A stretch of DNA of 64,000 nucleotides, taken from contig CM056582.1 of the NCBI GenBank assembly GCA_029721435.1, positions 40,754,611 through 40,818,610 of the forward strand, written 5' to 3'. Origin of the DNA: Gymnothorax reevesii (Eukaryota; Chordata; Actinopteri; Anguilliformes; Muraenidae). A model generated the notes under the pieces. That model did not search any database, had not been told where the DNA came from, and saw only the letters and a program-made list of their open reading frames with translations. Below are positions 24,997 to 35,545 of this stretch, piece after piece; positions within the stretch are counted from its first letter, which is position 1; each line of letters begins with the position of its first letter. A program made the translations under genes and the position numbers.

Positions 24997-25100
24997 CAAC
25001 AATATTTTTGTTAATTGCTCTTGGGGGGGCCCCCCAGTGGTTGTGGGGCCCTATGCAGTTGCTTAGTTGGCTTATGCCTTGGGCCGGCTCTGCCTGTCTG

Positions 25101-25711
25101 TAATTGGCTCAGCTGAAATGATCCCCATTAGCACACCTCCGATTAACCCACATCTATTACGCCTGCCTGTGATTGGCTCTGCCTGGACTGCACGTGTGTG
25201 CTTTTAGCTGGGAGGGAGTAAGATCAGTTGATTTGGCCTGCCTTTCATTTCCAGTACTTCACTAAACCTCACTAGCTCTCTTCTTCATGGGTCGGGCAGC
25301 TCAATTCTCCCATGGCGGTACCGGCTGGCCAGGGCAGCTCTGTCCGAGGCTGAATTGGACGAGAAACAGAGCAGTTCTGTTATTGGGATTTGCTTCTGCG
25401 CCATCTGTCACTGTGCAGCTGAGGTGTAAACTCAGCGCTGAGACGAAACCTCAGATTTACGTATTTTAGTAACAACATCTAAATAATTTATTGCTCTCTG
25501 ATTGGCTGGCAGCGCTCACCCACAGACCTGGCACATGCAATGAGGAGCAATATTTCTCTCGTCCGTTGGTTTCATTCTGATCCCTGTGTCCTCTTTGTAA
25601 GCACAGTACGGTCTCTGTAAAGGCTAGTTCCAATCGGAGAGTTGATGGCGTCTCGAGGTCACCCCAAGAAATTCAGTCCGTGCAATTGAATCAGTTCATC
25701 CGGCCCAGTTC
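25101..25711. other. No gene recognised
   Basis: Moderately GC-rich. The frame at 25287-25469 has no recognisable domain. Confidence 0.45.
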
Positions 25712-25873
25712 CTGATATAGGTGTAGTGGGTGGTGCTGTCGCCTTGCATCAAGAGTGTGGAATCTGACCTGGGGCCTTTCTGTGCGGAGTTTGTGTGGGT
25801 TTCCTGTGGGTACTCTGGATACTCTAAAGACATGCGTGCCAGGCTAATCGGAGATCCTACATTGCCCGTAGAT
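25712..25873 (+). mobile_element. V-SINE/DANA-like SINE fragment
   Basis: The order GTAGTGGGTGGTGCTGTCGCC, TTTCTGTGCGGAGTTTG, TGTGGGTTTCCTGTGGGT, CTAAAGACATGCG, AGGCTAAT and TTGCCCGTAGA follows the tRNA-related head and conserved core of vertebrate V-SINEs such as zebrafish DANA. Internal deletions and changed promoter boxes show that it is an old, inactive copy. Confidence 0.7.
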
Positions 25874-27548
25874 ATCAGAATCTGTGTAAAAGGTACGATT
25901 CAGTTCGTTCACGTGAAGAAATAGACAAAAGCTTTGTTTAATAATAAATAAATTAACGGTAATTCTTGAGCTGCTTGTGTTCCTTTCCTTCAGCAGAGAT
26001 GAAATTGTGCTTGCTGTCAGGTCATAAATTGGCAAATTAATAAATTGCAATTGTTGTTCACTTCAGCTGATTTGCAGTAGGAATGGATCAGCATCCGGGT
26101 AGTTTTGGACCTGTTGTGGTACTGCTGTGCATCAGAGATTGCTTTCAGAACCAGAAGAGAGCAGCTTCTTCTGCCGACGCAGACAGACATGTAAACAAGA
26201 AAAGTTAAATAAAACCTTTCGTGTACCGTGTGAAACTGTGGTGTGCACACGTACACACACTCTATAACAGTCTTCACACCTTGAGAATAAATATTTATCT
26301 AACCTTCATTTTATTTTTCTAGTTTGTTATTGCCTTTGGTTGACGACGGAGCGCAAACAGTTTTCCTTAGAGGGTATTTGGTTGTTCTTGTAAGATAAAC
26401 AGATATTTAAGAAATTCATAAACTGCCCAAGGCCCTGGTAACACTCGGTAAACACACTTCCCTGTCTCTCCCAGAGCAGCATTTTATTTCTGAAATGGCA
26501 GTGACCAGAGGTGCAGCTAGGCGCACTGTTGAGAGACTGGCGAGAGTGTGTGTATGCTGGCATGAATGTGATTGAGCGCTTGTTAGGACGTGAATCTTTG
26601 TGTGTTTGCATGTGTTTAGGGGGTCTGGGAAAGCTCACCACGCAGGTCCTGTGGAAATGAGTGCTAATAACCGTTGGCGCGAAAAGAGAAATTGATTTTC
26701 GTTTATTCGATGCGGGTAGTTTTGTCACTTCTGTGGGAAGAAGCTGCTGTGCTGGAGGGCACGTCTGTCCTGCTGTCTTTCCCTCAATTTCTCTCTCTCG
26801 CCCTCTCGCTCTCGCTCGCAATTTAGTTTCAAGTGGCTTTATTGGGATGATACTCAACAACGATCAACTGCAAGAAAGGGGTGGGATGGGGGAACAAATG
26901 TGGAACATGTGAGTAACGGACATTAGTATACTTCCTGAGTAATATATGAAATAACCCAGCGAAGAAGTCTGACTTAAAGAAAACAACAAATGTTTAGACC
27001 TTTGACCCGCCCGCGGTCGGTTTGAAATTCCTTATGTTTTCTCAGTCACAGAAGACTTGCTATGCAACGTTCAAGCCTACCAGCTCCGTCTGTTTGCCCT
27101 GTCTGTCCCCGCCCACAGTCCTGCCCCTCCTCCTCTTTTCATTCCAGCAAATCAGGGCTGAGCTTATTACTATGGAGGAGAGGTCCATTCCAAACCGCCT
27201 ATTGCTCAGACAGGTCGGTGACTGAAAGGCAGCTTGATATTATTGATTATTATTTTTTTTTCCCTAGAAAATTTACTAACCTTTCTTTTGAACATCTAAG
27301 AAGATAATAAATTGTCAAACAAAAAAAAAGCATACGATGGGACACAAAAGTTGGAACACTTGTGGTTTGTTTGTAGTTTTTTTTTAAACATCATTATAAC
27401 ATAAAATGATAATATCTAGTTTGTTTTGCAGTTTCTTTTAATCTTCTAGTGTTTCAAGATTTTTTTTGTTTATTAATTGTTTGTTATTGAAGCTGTGGTG
27501 GTCTGAAAATGGTCTTAAGTAGTAATGCTAGTTCCTGTTTGGTTTTTA
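25874..27548. other. No gene recognised
   Basis: A 177-codon frame at 26327-26860 on the minus strand has no recognisable domain, and other frames overlap it on the opposite strand. I treat it as chance. Nothing else is recognised. Confidence 0.45.
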
Positions 27549-28081
27549 TGTCTCCCCCTGGAGGGAGAGGGAAGACATTGTTTTTGGGCTCAGTTCCTGT
27601 TAGCGTTTCCGGAGCGTAACTCCAAAACCATTTGCATGATCTTCACAAAACTTTGCATATTTACAACTCCGGTCCTGAAGTGGTGCCTTTTGGTATGTTC
27701 CTGCCGGTCTGTTCGTCCGACTGATAGGTTAAATGGGGCAGGGGGCTTGGGGGGGGGGGGGGGGGGTGTGAACGTATCTTTTTACGAGTAAGAAAATACA
27801 TTCTAGTTTATTTCTTCGTCAGGTGACTGAGTGTATCTATTGTTTGTGTACAACATAACTCAAAAACTTATGGCCGGATTTTGACGAAATTTTCAGGGTA
27901 GGTGGGTATTAAATGAAGGAAGAGGTGATTAAATTTTGGCGTATCTAGGCCAAAGTACTGCTGAGATATACGCCAAAGTTCAAGATTTCAAATCTTTCCA
28001 ATGGGCCGGAGTTCCAATCGCCGTGCTTTTGGCTTTGCTGCCCCCTGGCGGAGGTTCTGCGCTCTCTGAGTGCTTTTCTAG
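27549..28081 (+). mobile_element. Helitron-like element, second family
   Basis: The right end reads CTGGCGGAGGTTCTGCGCTC, TCTGAGTGC (a short GCGCTC/GAGTGC hairpin), then TTTTCTAG with T at 28082. I recognise this as a frequent fish repeat terminus, and it fits the Helitron hairpin plus CTAG rule. The left side has an imperfect hairpin around CCCCCTGGAGGGAGAGGG. A related reversed copy lies at 35242-35545. A G-run sits inside at 27749-27766. There is no coding frame. Confidence 0.6.
27749..27766 (+). repeat. Poly-G run
   Basis: 18 consecutive G, preceded by GGGGCAGGGGGC. Confidence 0.95.
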
Positions 28082-29390
28082 TTCTTTATGGGTGAAACTG
28101 CATGCCCATGGTGAGATTGCGTAAGGGAACACGTGTGTTGGTGAGCGTGAATTTTCTCTCACGGATATAACCTCACCTGTCCCTGTCACTGATGGGCATG
28201 TACTGAGATTTCTCTGTGTAAAAAATGAACGGTGGCTCCTTGATCTTTGGCCTGCTGAAGGGGGCGGAGAAGGGATGGGATGGGCTGGCTGCCCGGTTTG
28301 ATTCATCAGTGGGAATGGGAGTGGGCAGCGACCTGAGGTACTGAGCTGAACTTCGCCCATACAGATCTCTCCGCAGCACTGTACAGTGGCTGACAGATTT
28401 CACTAACCCCCTCCCTGCTACCCCGGGGCTTGTGAGGGGGGGAAACGCATTGCTCCCTATGGCTTCAGCCTGTGACTCATCATCATCAAAACTATTTACT
28501 GCTTTTCATTGGCCGACTCACGAGGGCTACAGTTTAACTCGGCTCACCGTTGTCTCGAATCCGTTATTGCAAACTTGACTTACTTAATTACTAGTGGAAA
28601 AAGTGAGATAAACCAAATGCTACCGTCAGGGGTGGAGCTTTCTATCCCTTTGCCTGCATAAAGCCAGTCATCAGCAGGCTGTAAGGAGTTTGCTCTACGA
28701 CCAGTTGAAATCACAAGCTGATGAAGCGTATTATGTTTAAGAGGTTGTGACTGAAAGCTGAGCTCTATGGGAGCTGCACACAGCTGGGCACAGCAGCTCA
28801 TAGCGACATGTAGCCGCCACCTTGTCACGTTGAACAACACGCCTTTGCTTACGCCCTCCTGCTGGGCCTCACAAAGCCTCCAGCCGGGGGACTCATCCAT
28901 TTCGCTCGCCTGATTGCAATTCAAACGGTGCGAATGTTTAGTAACGTTATTTCTTTCAGGCAGCGCCTGAGCGGAGAGGTTAGTACGCAGCACCTGGCAG
29001 TGTCGGTGAATCGCGGGAGGGCGACTGACCAGAGTCGGGATGTGTTGGTGAGGGATGGAGGGAATAACCTTCCACAGACGCCCGCCCACCAGTCCCTCTC
29101 GGGGAAACACTGCGGTCTTTTGTGCCTCCCAATCTCACACCGCAGTCTGGTCTCCCTAAGTCTCAACCACAAAAGCGAGGTTTCAGTTAGATCTAAGTGG
29201 GGTCACATGACTGCGCTTCACTTCTCTTCCTGCCCAGCTCTTGCATCTGCTGCCGTTATGCTGGGATGCAGGGCTCTGTCATACCGAGGAGTAGCATGCT
29301 GCGGAGCTAACGCTTAGGCTTATGAAGCCAGCGGAATCAGTGTCTCCAGAGAGTGCATCCGGACCCCCCTCTCTCTTTCTCCTCTCTCTC
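28082..29390. other. No gene recognised
   Basis: The most GC-rich non-repetitive part of the window. Both strands hold overlapping frames of 120-180 codons (28580-29110 minus, 28928-29317 plus) with no recognisable domain. A promoter or untranslated exon cannot be excluded, but nothing supports one specifically. Confidence 0.4.
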
Positions 29391-29399
29391 CCTCCTCGT

Positions 29400-30052
29400 G
29401 GCCTCAGCTCGTCCAAACCCCCGCTCCCCCCTCTCTCTCCCTCTGCCCTCCGCTCCTCCAGACCCCCCCTCCCTCCCTCCCTCTGCCCTCAGCTCCTCCA
29501 GACCCCCCCTCCCTCCCTCCCTCTGCCCTCCGCTCCTCCAGACTCCCTCTCCCTCCTCTCTCCCTCCCTCTGCCCTCAGCTCCTCCAGACCCTCTCTCCC
29601 TCCCTCCCTCCCTCTGCCCTCAGCTCCTCCAGACCCCCTCACTCTCCTCTCTCCCTCCCTCTGCCCTCCGCTCCTGCAGACCCCCTCACTCTCCTCTCTG
29701 TCCCTCCCTCTGCCCTCAGCTCCTCCAGACCCCCTCACTCTCCTCTCTCCCTCCCTCTGCCCTCCGCTCCTGCAGACCCCCTCACTCTCCTCTCTGTCCC
29801 TCCCTCTGCCCTCAGCTCCTCCAGACCCCCTCACTCTCCTCTCTCCCTCCCTCTGCCCTCCGCTCCTGCAGACCCCCTCACTCTCCTCTCTGTCCCTCCC
29901 TCTGCCCTCAGCTCCTCCAGACCCCCTATCCTCCCCTCTATCTCCTTCCCTCCCTCTGCCCTCAGCTCCTGCAGACCCCCTCTCCCACCTCTCTCCCTCC
30001 CTCTGCCCTCAACTCCTCCAGACCCCCTCACTCTCCTCTCTCCCTCCCTCCC
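29400..30052. repeat. 48-bp CT-rich minisatellite
   Basis: Units contain CCCTCCCTCTGCCCTC, then AGCTCCTCCAGAC or CGCTCCTGCAGAC, then CCCCTCACTCTCC. Spacing between successive AGAC sites alternates 47 and 49 bases in the middle of the array, so the working period is a 96-bp dimer. Because 96 is divisible by three, long Pro/Ser/Leu frames stay open on the plus strand and Gly/Arg/Glu frames on the minus strand. These are composition effects, not genes. The strand is almost pure pyrimidine. Confidence 0.9.
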
Positions 30053-30379
30053 TACACCACTCCAGCAAGCTGCCAGAAAGTTCTCTGCTTAAGGATTCAT
30101 AGCACTCTGGACTTTCCCTTTCTCTGCATTAAGAATTTATGAAGGGGATTTTCTTTCCATTTCCTTTGAAATGTGCAGTGCCTTGATTTTATTTTTTCTG
30201 TGATAGAAAGCTGGTTGAGAAAAGTGCGATATTATACATTAATGAAATATAATATAACCAAAGGTGTGCAGATACAAATATGCAAACAGATGCTCCCATG
30301 GGTGATATAACTCCAAAAAAGAATGGAGCAAAAAAAGTAGATTTTTTGCTGGACTTTGATTTATATAAGAGCCCTTAGA
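30053..30379. other. No gene recognised
   Basis: A short unique stretch between two minisatellites. Confidence 0.5.
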
Positions 30380-32836
30380 GGGAGGAGCCCTTACTGTTGG
30401 TGCTGTGAGAGAGAGGAGCCCCTAGTGTTGGTGCAGTGAGAGAGGGGAGCTCCTAGTGTTGTTGCAATGAGAGAGAAGAGCCTTTAGTGTTGATGCAGTG
30501 AGAGAGAGGAGCCCTTTGTGTTGATGCAGTGAGAGAGAGGAGCCCTTAGTGTTGGTGCAGTGAGAGAGAGGAGCTCCTAGTGTTGGTGCAGTGAGAGAGA
30601 GGAGCTCCTAGTGTTGGTGCAGTGAGAGAGAGGAGCTCCTAGTGTTGGTGCAGTGAGAGAGAGGAGCTCCTAGTGTTGGTGCAGTGAGAGAGAGGAGCTC
30701 CTAGTGTTGGTGCAGTGAGAGAGAGGAGCTCCTAGCGTTGGTGCAGTGAGAGAGAGGAGCTCCTAGCGTTGGTGCAGTGAGAGAGAGGAGCTCCTAGCGT
30801 TGGTGCAGTGAGAGAGAGGAGCTCCTAGTGTTGGTGCAGTGAGAGAGAGGAGCTCCTAGTGTTGGTGCAGTGAGAGAGAGGAGCTCCTAGTGTTGGTGCA
30901 GTGAGAGAGAGGAGCTCCTAGTGTTGGTGCAGTGAGAGAGAGGAGCTCCTAGTGTTGGTGCAGTGAGAGAGAGGAGCTCCTAGTGTTGGTGCAGTGAGAG
31001 AGAGGAGCTCCTAGTGTTGGTGCAGTGAGAGAGAGGAGCTCCTAGTGTTGGTGCAGTGAGAGAGTGGAGCCTTTAGTGTGGATGCAATATGAGAGAGGAG
31101 CCCTTAGTGTTGATGCAGTGAGAGAGAGGAGCTCCAAGTGTTGGTGCAGTGAGAGAGAGGAGCTCCTAGTGTTGGTGCAGTGAGAGAAAGGAGCTCCTAG
31201 TATTGGTGCAGTGAGAGAGAGGAGCTCCTAGTGTTGGTGCAGTGAGAGAGAGGAGCCTTTAGTGTTAATGCAGTATGAGAGAGGTGCCCTTAGTGTTGGT
31301 GCAGTGAGAGAGAGGAGCTCCTAGTGTTGGTGCAGTGAGAGAGAGAGGAACCCTTTGTCGATGCAGTGAGAGATGAGGCCTTCGTGTTGGTGCAGTGAGA
31401 GGGAGGAGCCCTTACTGTTGGTGCAGTGAGAGAGGAGCCCCTAGTGTTGGTGCAGTGAAAGAGGAGCCCTTATTGTTGATGCAGTGAGAGAAAAGTGCCG
31501 TTATTGTTGATGCAGTGAGAGAGAGGAGCCCTTAGTTTTGGTGCAGTGAGAGAGAGAGGAGCCCTTAGTGTTGGTGCAGTGAGAGAGGAGCCATTATTAT
31601 TGATGCAGTGAGAGAAAGGAGCCGTTATTGTTGATGCAGTGAGAGAGAGGTGCCCTTACTGTTGGTGCAGTGAGAGGGAGGAGCCCTTACTGTTGGTGCA
31701 GTGAGAGGGAGGAGCCCTTACTGTTGGTGCAGTGAGAGGGAGGAGCCCTAACTGTTGGTGCAGTGAGAGAGGAGCTCTTAGTGTTGGTGCAGTGAAAGAG
31801 GAGCCCTTATTGTTGATGCAGTGAGAGAAAAGTGCCGTTATTGTTGATGCAGTATGAGAGAGGAACCCTTCATGTTGGTGCAGTGAGAGAGAGGAGCTCC
31901 TAGTGTTGGTGCAGTGAGAGAGGAGCCATTATTATTGATGCAGTGAGAGAAAGGAGCCGTTATTGTTGATGCAGTGAGAGAGAGGAGCCCTTACTTTTGG
32001 TGCAGTGAGAGAGAGGAGCCCTTATTTTTGATGCAGTATGAGAGAGGAGCCCTTAGTGTTGGTGCAGTGAGAGAGAGGAGCCCTTATTGTTGATGCAGTG
32101 AGAGAGAGGAGCCCTTAGTGTTGATGCAGTATGAGAGAGGAGCCCTTAGTGTTGGTGCAGTATGAGAGAGGAGCTCTTAGTGTTGGTGCAGTGAGAGAGA
32201 GGAGCCCTTACTGTTGGTGCAGTGAGAGAGAGGAGCCCTTATTGTTGATGCAGTGAGAGAGAGGAGCCCTTATTGTTGATGCAGTGAGAGAGAGGAGCCC
32301 TTATTGTTGATGCAGTGAGAGAGAGGAGCCCTTAGTGTTGGTGCAGTGAGAGAGAGGAGCCCTTAGTGTTGGTGCAGTGAGAGAGAGGAGCCCCTAGTGT
32401 TGGTGCAGTGAGAGAGGAGCCCTTATTGTTGATGCAGTGAGAGAGAGGAGCCCTTAGTGTTGGTGCAGTGAGAGAGAGGAGCCCTTAGTGTTGGTGCAGT
32501 GAGAGAGAGGAGCTCCTAGTGTTGGTGGAGTGAGAGAGAGGAGCCTTTAGTGTTGATGCAGTAAGAGAGAGGAGCCCTTAGTCTTGATGCAGTGAGAGAG
32601 AGGAGCCCTTTGTGTTGATGCAGCATGAGAGAGGAGCTCTTAGTGTTGGTACAGTGAGAGAGAGGAGCCCTTCGTGTTGGTGCAGTGACTGAGAGGAGCT
32701 CCTAGTGTTGGTGCAGTGTGAGAGAGGAGCATTTAGTGTTGATGCAGTATGAGAGAGGAGCCATTATTATTGATGCAGTGAGAGAAAGGAGCCGTTATTG
32801 TTGATGCTGTGAAACCGAGAAGTCCCCTTATTTTTG
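30380..32836 (+). repeat. 31-bp minisatellite, roughly 75-80 units
   Basis: The unit is GTGTTGGTGCAGTGAGAGAG followed by AGGAGCTCCTA, 31 bases. Units from about 30550 to 31060 are nearly identical. Outer units vary in the GGAGCCCTTA versus GGAGCTCCTA segment, GTTGGTG versus GTTGATG, and small indels. Unit-like sequence resumes at 33370 after the 533-bp insertion and fades out by about 33500. Confidence 0.95.
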
Positions 32837-33369
32837 TAGCGAACAGGCCCTCCACAGGTCTTCTAGTAGTGTTTCTTTTCGAATTAGGAATTCTTGTGGC
32901 TCGTTGTCAAAAGTTCGAGGATAGGGCGAGCGAGCAAAATGAGGGCCTGCAATGGTTCTTTGAAAATCTTTTTCGATCCGAATATAAAATACTGATTGGT
33001 CAATACAGAGCACGTGACCTTGAGACATGTCTCATTTGTCAATACAAGTGACATCCCCGTATATTTAATTTTAACATGGCATCACCTGCAAATTTAGATC
33101 ACACGGATGCTCTCAAAAAATGCTGTAGAAACGATATCTTCAAGGTGCTCAAGAATCCTAGAATTGAAGGCAAAGCAACAGCTTGCAATTTAGAGTTTAA
33201 TGAAGGGCAGAGATGTTCTGGCTGTGCTGCCTACTGGCGTCGGAAATCGCCTCGTACTCAAGTGGAATGGTGGGCAGAACTCAAACAATACAAAGATCAT
33301 TGCAGGCGCTCGCCTCGCAAGGTTGGCAAAAATTGCCTTCAGCAACTACAAGCACCTGTTTGCAGGCTG
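32837..33369. mobile_element. 533-bp insertion with 9-bp duplication in the minisatellite
   Basis: The insert starts TAGCGAACAGGCCC and ends CACCTGTTTGCAGGCTG; the two ends share an inverted GC(G/A)AACAGG block. It is flanked by TTATTTTTG (32828-32836) and TTAGTTTTG (33370-33378), a 9-bp duplication with one mismatch. Removing the insert and one flank restores a minisatellite unit in phase, which is good evidence for the borders. The insert carries CCAAT-like boxes (GATTGGTCAAT near 32995), a GTATATTTAA stretch at 33059-33068 and an ATG-initiated frame at 33076. The superfamily is uncertain: 9-bp duplications are usual for Mutator-like elements, but the ends resemble the element at 57801-58833. 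Confidence 0.65.
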
Positions 33370-33387
33370 TTAGTTTTGATGCAGTGA
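33076..33387 (+). CDS. 103-residue frame inside the 533-bp element, unknown
   Basis: The ATG at 33076 (context AACATGG) opens 103 codons that run through the element's right end into the minisatellite and stop at TGA. The element-derived part is about 98 residues. It is basic, with Cys pairs (LKKCCRND, RCSGC), a Trp-rich stretch (VEWWAELKQYKD) and two RRSPR/RKSPR-like motifs. I recognise no family. The upstream TATA- and CCAAT-like sequences and the position near the element's middle suggest the first exon of a larger mobile-element gene, kept after internal deletion. It could also be a captured host exon. Whether it is expressed cannot be seen. Confidence 0.4.
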   Translation: MASPANLDHTDALKKCCRNDIFKVLKNPRIEGKATACNLEFNEGQRCSGCAAYWRRKSPRTQVEWWAELKQYKDHCRRSPRKVGKNCLQQLQAPVCRLLVLMQ

Positions 33388-33538
33388 GAGAGGAGAGCCC
33401 TTAGTGTTGATTCAGTAAACTAGGGGAGACTGTAGTGTGAAGTGAGAGTTGTGCTTTCAGTGTTGGTACTGCGGGAGAGAGCAGAGCCGTTTGTGCTGGT
33501 GTGGTGATCATGGGCGCTGCTCTTTCCGTGGTTTTTAA

Positions 33539-34569
33539 GGTGACCTATAACTTTAGCAAAATTGCAATTTTGGTTCAAAATTTTAGTTTTGAGGTAAGAA
33601 CATGAAGTGGTCCTTCAAACAGTTCCTAATATGGAGTCATGTTCTGAAGGGAACATTCGTCACAAACACTGTCTTCAAGGCTGGAACAGCTATGAGTGTG
33701 GTGTCTTCAATGATGGCCAACGAGGAATTGCCTCCTTTCTTATGAAACTTGGCATAAAGTTTCATAAAGTAGGGGCACACTCAATGAAAGGCTATCGCAA
33801 AATGGACAGAAAACGTGTGAAACGGAGTGAAATACGTGCACTAGAACTTGAAAAAAAGAATTGAATAGATGCTCGACAAGCACGTAAAACTAGTGAAGAA
33901 ACACATTGAAGAAGAGGGAGTTCCTTATGGGGCTGGTGCCTTTGAAGGAAGTAATAAAATCCTAAAAGCCACAAAAAACAAAATACTAAATGTATTCCTC
34001 CTGAGAACATTACTATCAAACATCGATCACATTATTGCCGCTGAACTAAAATCACTTTTTTCTTAAAATACAGATTTTTTACAAGAAAATACAGATTTCT
34101 CAGCAACTGCACACCCAATTAACTTCATATATGGCAGTTATCTTCATTTTGTGAAGATCTATCTATGTCTTTACAGAGCTCTTTTTGCAATATGTACCTC
34201 TGAATATGAGTAAATCAAAATATGCATATTCAATTAGCTGTTTCCGCCAAAATTGATTTAGGGGGGGTCAGAATCAATACTAGAACATACAATGTATAAA
34301 CGTGGAACAAAAAAAGTTCTGTAGTGTCATTAGGAATATTTTTTCCTTCACATTACAGCTGAAATTATAACCAAACACTGTTTAGTCAATAACTGTGTTT
34401 CTCTAAGTATCTATACATTCATTAAAACTGTCGTTGCCATGGCAACCACTGATGTGATGCTACAGAAACTGAGTGTTTTAAGTTGCAATTTCTAAAAATT
34501 ATTTTGATAATTCTTCCTAGTTTAAAAAATGAATGTCTTGGAAAAATATTTGCTTCACTTTAAGTCCCC
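33539..34569 (+). mobile_element. TTAA-site transposon remnant (Kolobok-like)
   Basis: The left end GGTGACCTATAACTTTAGC follows TTAA (33535-33538). The right end, in reverse complement GGGGACTTAAAGTGAAGC, abuts TTAA (34570-34573). The inner sequence carries a broken protein frame (33607-33975). Exact TTAA at both ends supports a Kolobok or piggyBac element; the protein fragment leans me towards Kolobok. Only about 1 kb remains. Confidence 0.55.
33607..33975 (+). pseudogene. Broken transposase-like C-terminal fragment
   Basis: The first frame (33607-33864) reads through HKHCLQGWNSYECGVFNDG and GYRKMDRKRVKRSEIRALE and stops. The sequence continues, with frame changes, into a basic stretch and then HIEEEGVPYGAGAF in the frame of 33869-34066. 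A basic region followed by an acidic patch and an YGAGAF-like end is what I recall at the C-terminus of some Kolobok-type transposases; this is recollection, not a search. At least one stop and one frameshift break it. Confidence 0.45.
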
Positions 34570-34573
34570 TTAA

Positions 34574-35241
34574 ATGAAAGCACTACGCTACTTGGTAGCT
34601 TTCAGAATCAGAAAATTCTTCCTTGGGGGGGGGGGGGGGGGGGGGAGGGGTTCACTGATATTGTGGTTTTGCTGTTGTGTTCATCCATGATACTTTTACT
34701 TTCAAGCTATTTCTATAGATCCTTTCTGAAATGGTACCATCCAATGAGGAGTTGTAGCTGTCATTTAAAGCCCTGTAAAACCCTCCCCTTTTCCTCCTGA
34801 TAGGTGAAAGGTAGGACTTGCTGAGTGTGGCCATTAGTGTGTAGCCCATAGCTAGTGTTTATAACTTTCGTAAGGTCCTCACTCCTTGCTTTGGTTTAAT
34901 CTTGGATGAGCTTTGCTGATGTTGCCCTGTGCCCTCCATTGTCCAACGCCAACACCAAATCCCACCGTTACATGCACCGCGCCTCGTTTTTGGGCCTTTT
35001 TATCAAACCTGATGTCAGGTCCCTCACTGGCCCAGAATACTTTCTTCTGCGGATGTGATTGCTTATGTGTCTGAGCGTGCACTTCTACACACGTCCACGT
35101 TTGTCAGGAACGTCCTGAACATTCAAAGGGGGATTTGTGCGGGTTAGCCTCTTTGATGACAGTTATTATTGACGTCAACATAACCACCGTTACCAATATA
35201 GCAGACTGTGTGAAGCGTTCGCTGATGCTTTCAGATAATAA
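34574..35241. other. No gene recognised
   Basis: The interval contains the G-run 34625-34645 and otherwise no recognised feature. Confidence 0.5.
34625..34645 (+). repeat. Poly-G run, 21 bases
   Basis: An uninterrupted G homopolymer followed by AGGGG. Confidence 0.95.
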
Positions 35242-35545
35242 CTAGAGGTACTCGTAGGGTGCAAACCTCCACCAAGGCAGCGCAATCCAAACCTGCATGA
35301 GTGGGAGCAAAATTGAGTTATCACGTGTGATACGATTTCAAGATGGCTGCCGTGGCGGCCATATTGTTTCACTGATCGCGGTGAAAATCAATAGGGTCCA
35401 TCCTTGATGTAATAGTAATGCACCCACTGAATTTCAGGCAGATCTGTTTATTACTTTTAGAGTTATGTTGTTCACAGACAGATGGACAAAACAAATAAAC
35501 AGAGGCGGAAACATAACCTCCGCCCCAACTTTGTTGGCGGAGGTA
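35242..35545 (-). mobile_element. Helitron-like element, second family, reversed
   Basis: On the minus strand the end reads GGTGGAGGTTTGCACCCTAC, GAGTACCTCTAG, followed by T, a diverged form of the 28081 end. The opposite end has a strong hairpin, CCTCCGCC...GGCGGAGG (35518-35540). The middle contains ACAACATAACTCTAAAAG-type sequence shared in style with 27840-27870. Confidence 0.5.

Larger units (their letters stand above)
21280..25092. mobile_element. Composite hAT element, 3.8 kb
   Basis: The left end CAGAGCCGGGCCAAGC and the right end GCCTTGGGCCGGCTCTG are inverted. The exact 8-bp duplication CCTGTCTG flanks both (21272-21279 and 25093-25100). Inner terminal sequence with GGGGCCCTAAGC versus GGGGCCCTATGC extends the match. 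The length is inflated by nested elements at 21553-22168 and 22352-24105, leaving about 1.4 kb of original sequence and no recognisable transposase, so it is non-autonomous. Confidence 0.8.

Noticed and set aside
26327..26860. 177-codon minus-strand gene
   Set aside because: No recognisable domain, no homology I can recall, overlapping frame on the other strand, and low-complexity Arg/Glu content near the start.
28580..29110. 176-codon minus-strand gene
   Set aside because: Open length is plausible by chance in GC-rich DNA, a second frame overlaps it, and no domain or splice signal supports it.
29322..30102. Long Pro/Ser/Leu-rich frames (up to 256 codons) as a mucin-like or extensin-like gene
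   Set aside because: The frame is open only because the 48-bp CT-rich unit (96-bp dimer) lacks stops. All overlapping frames are open in the same way on both strands and no start context or splice signal supports a gene.
30380..32836. CRISPR-like or regulatory repeat array
   Set aside because: The 31-bp units are contiguous without spacers.
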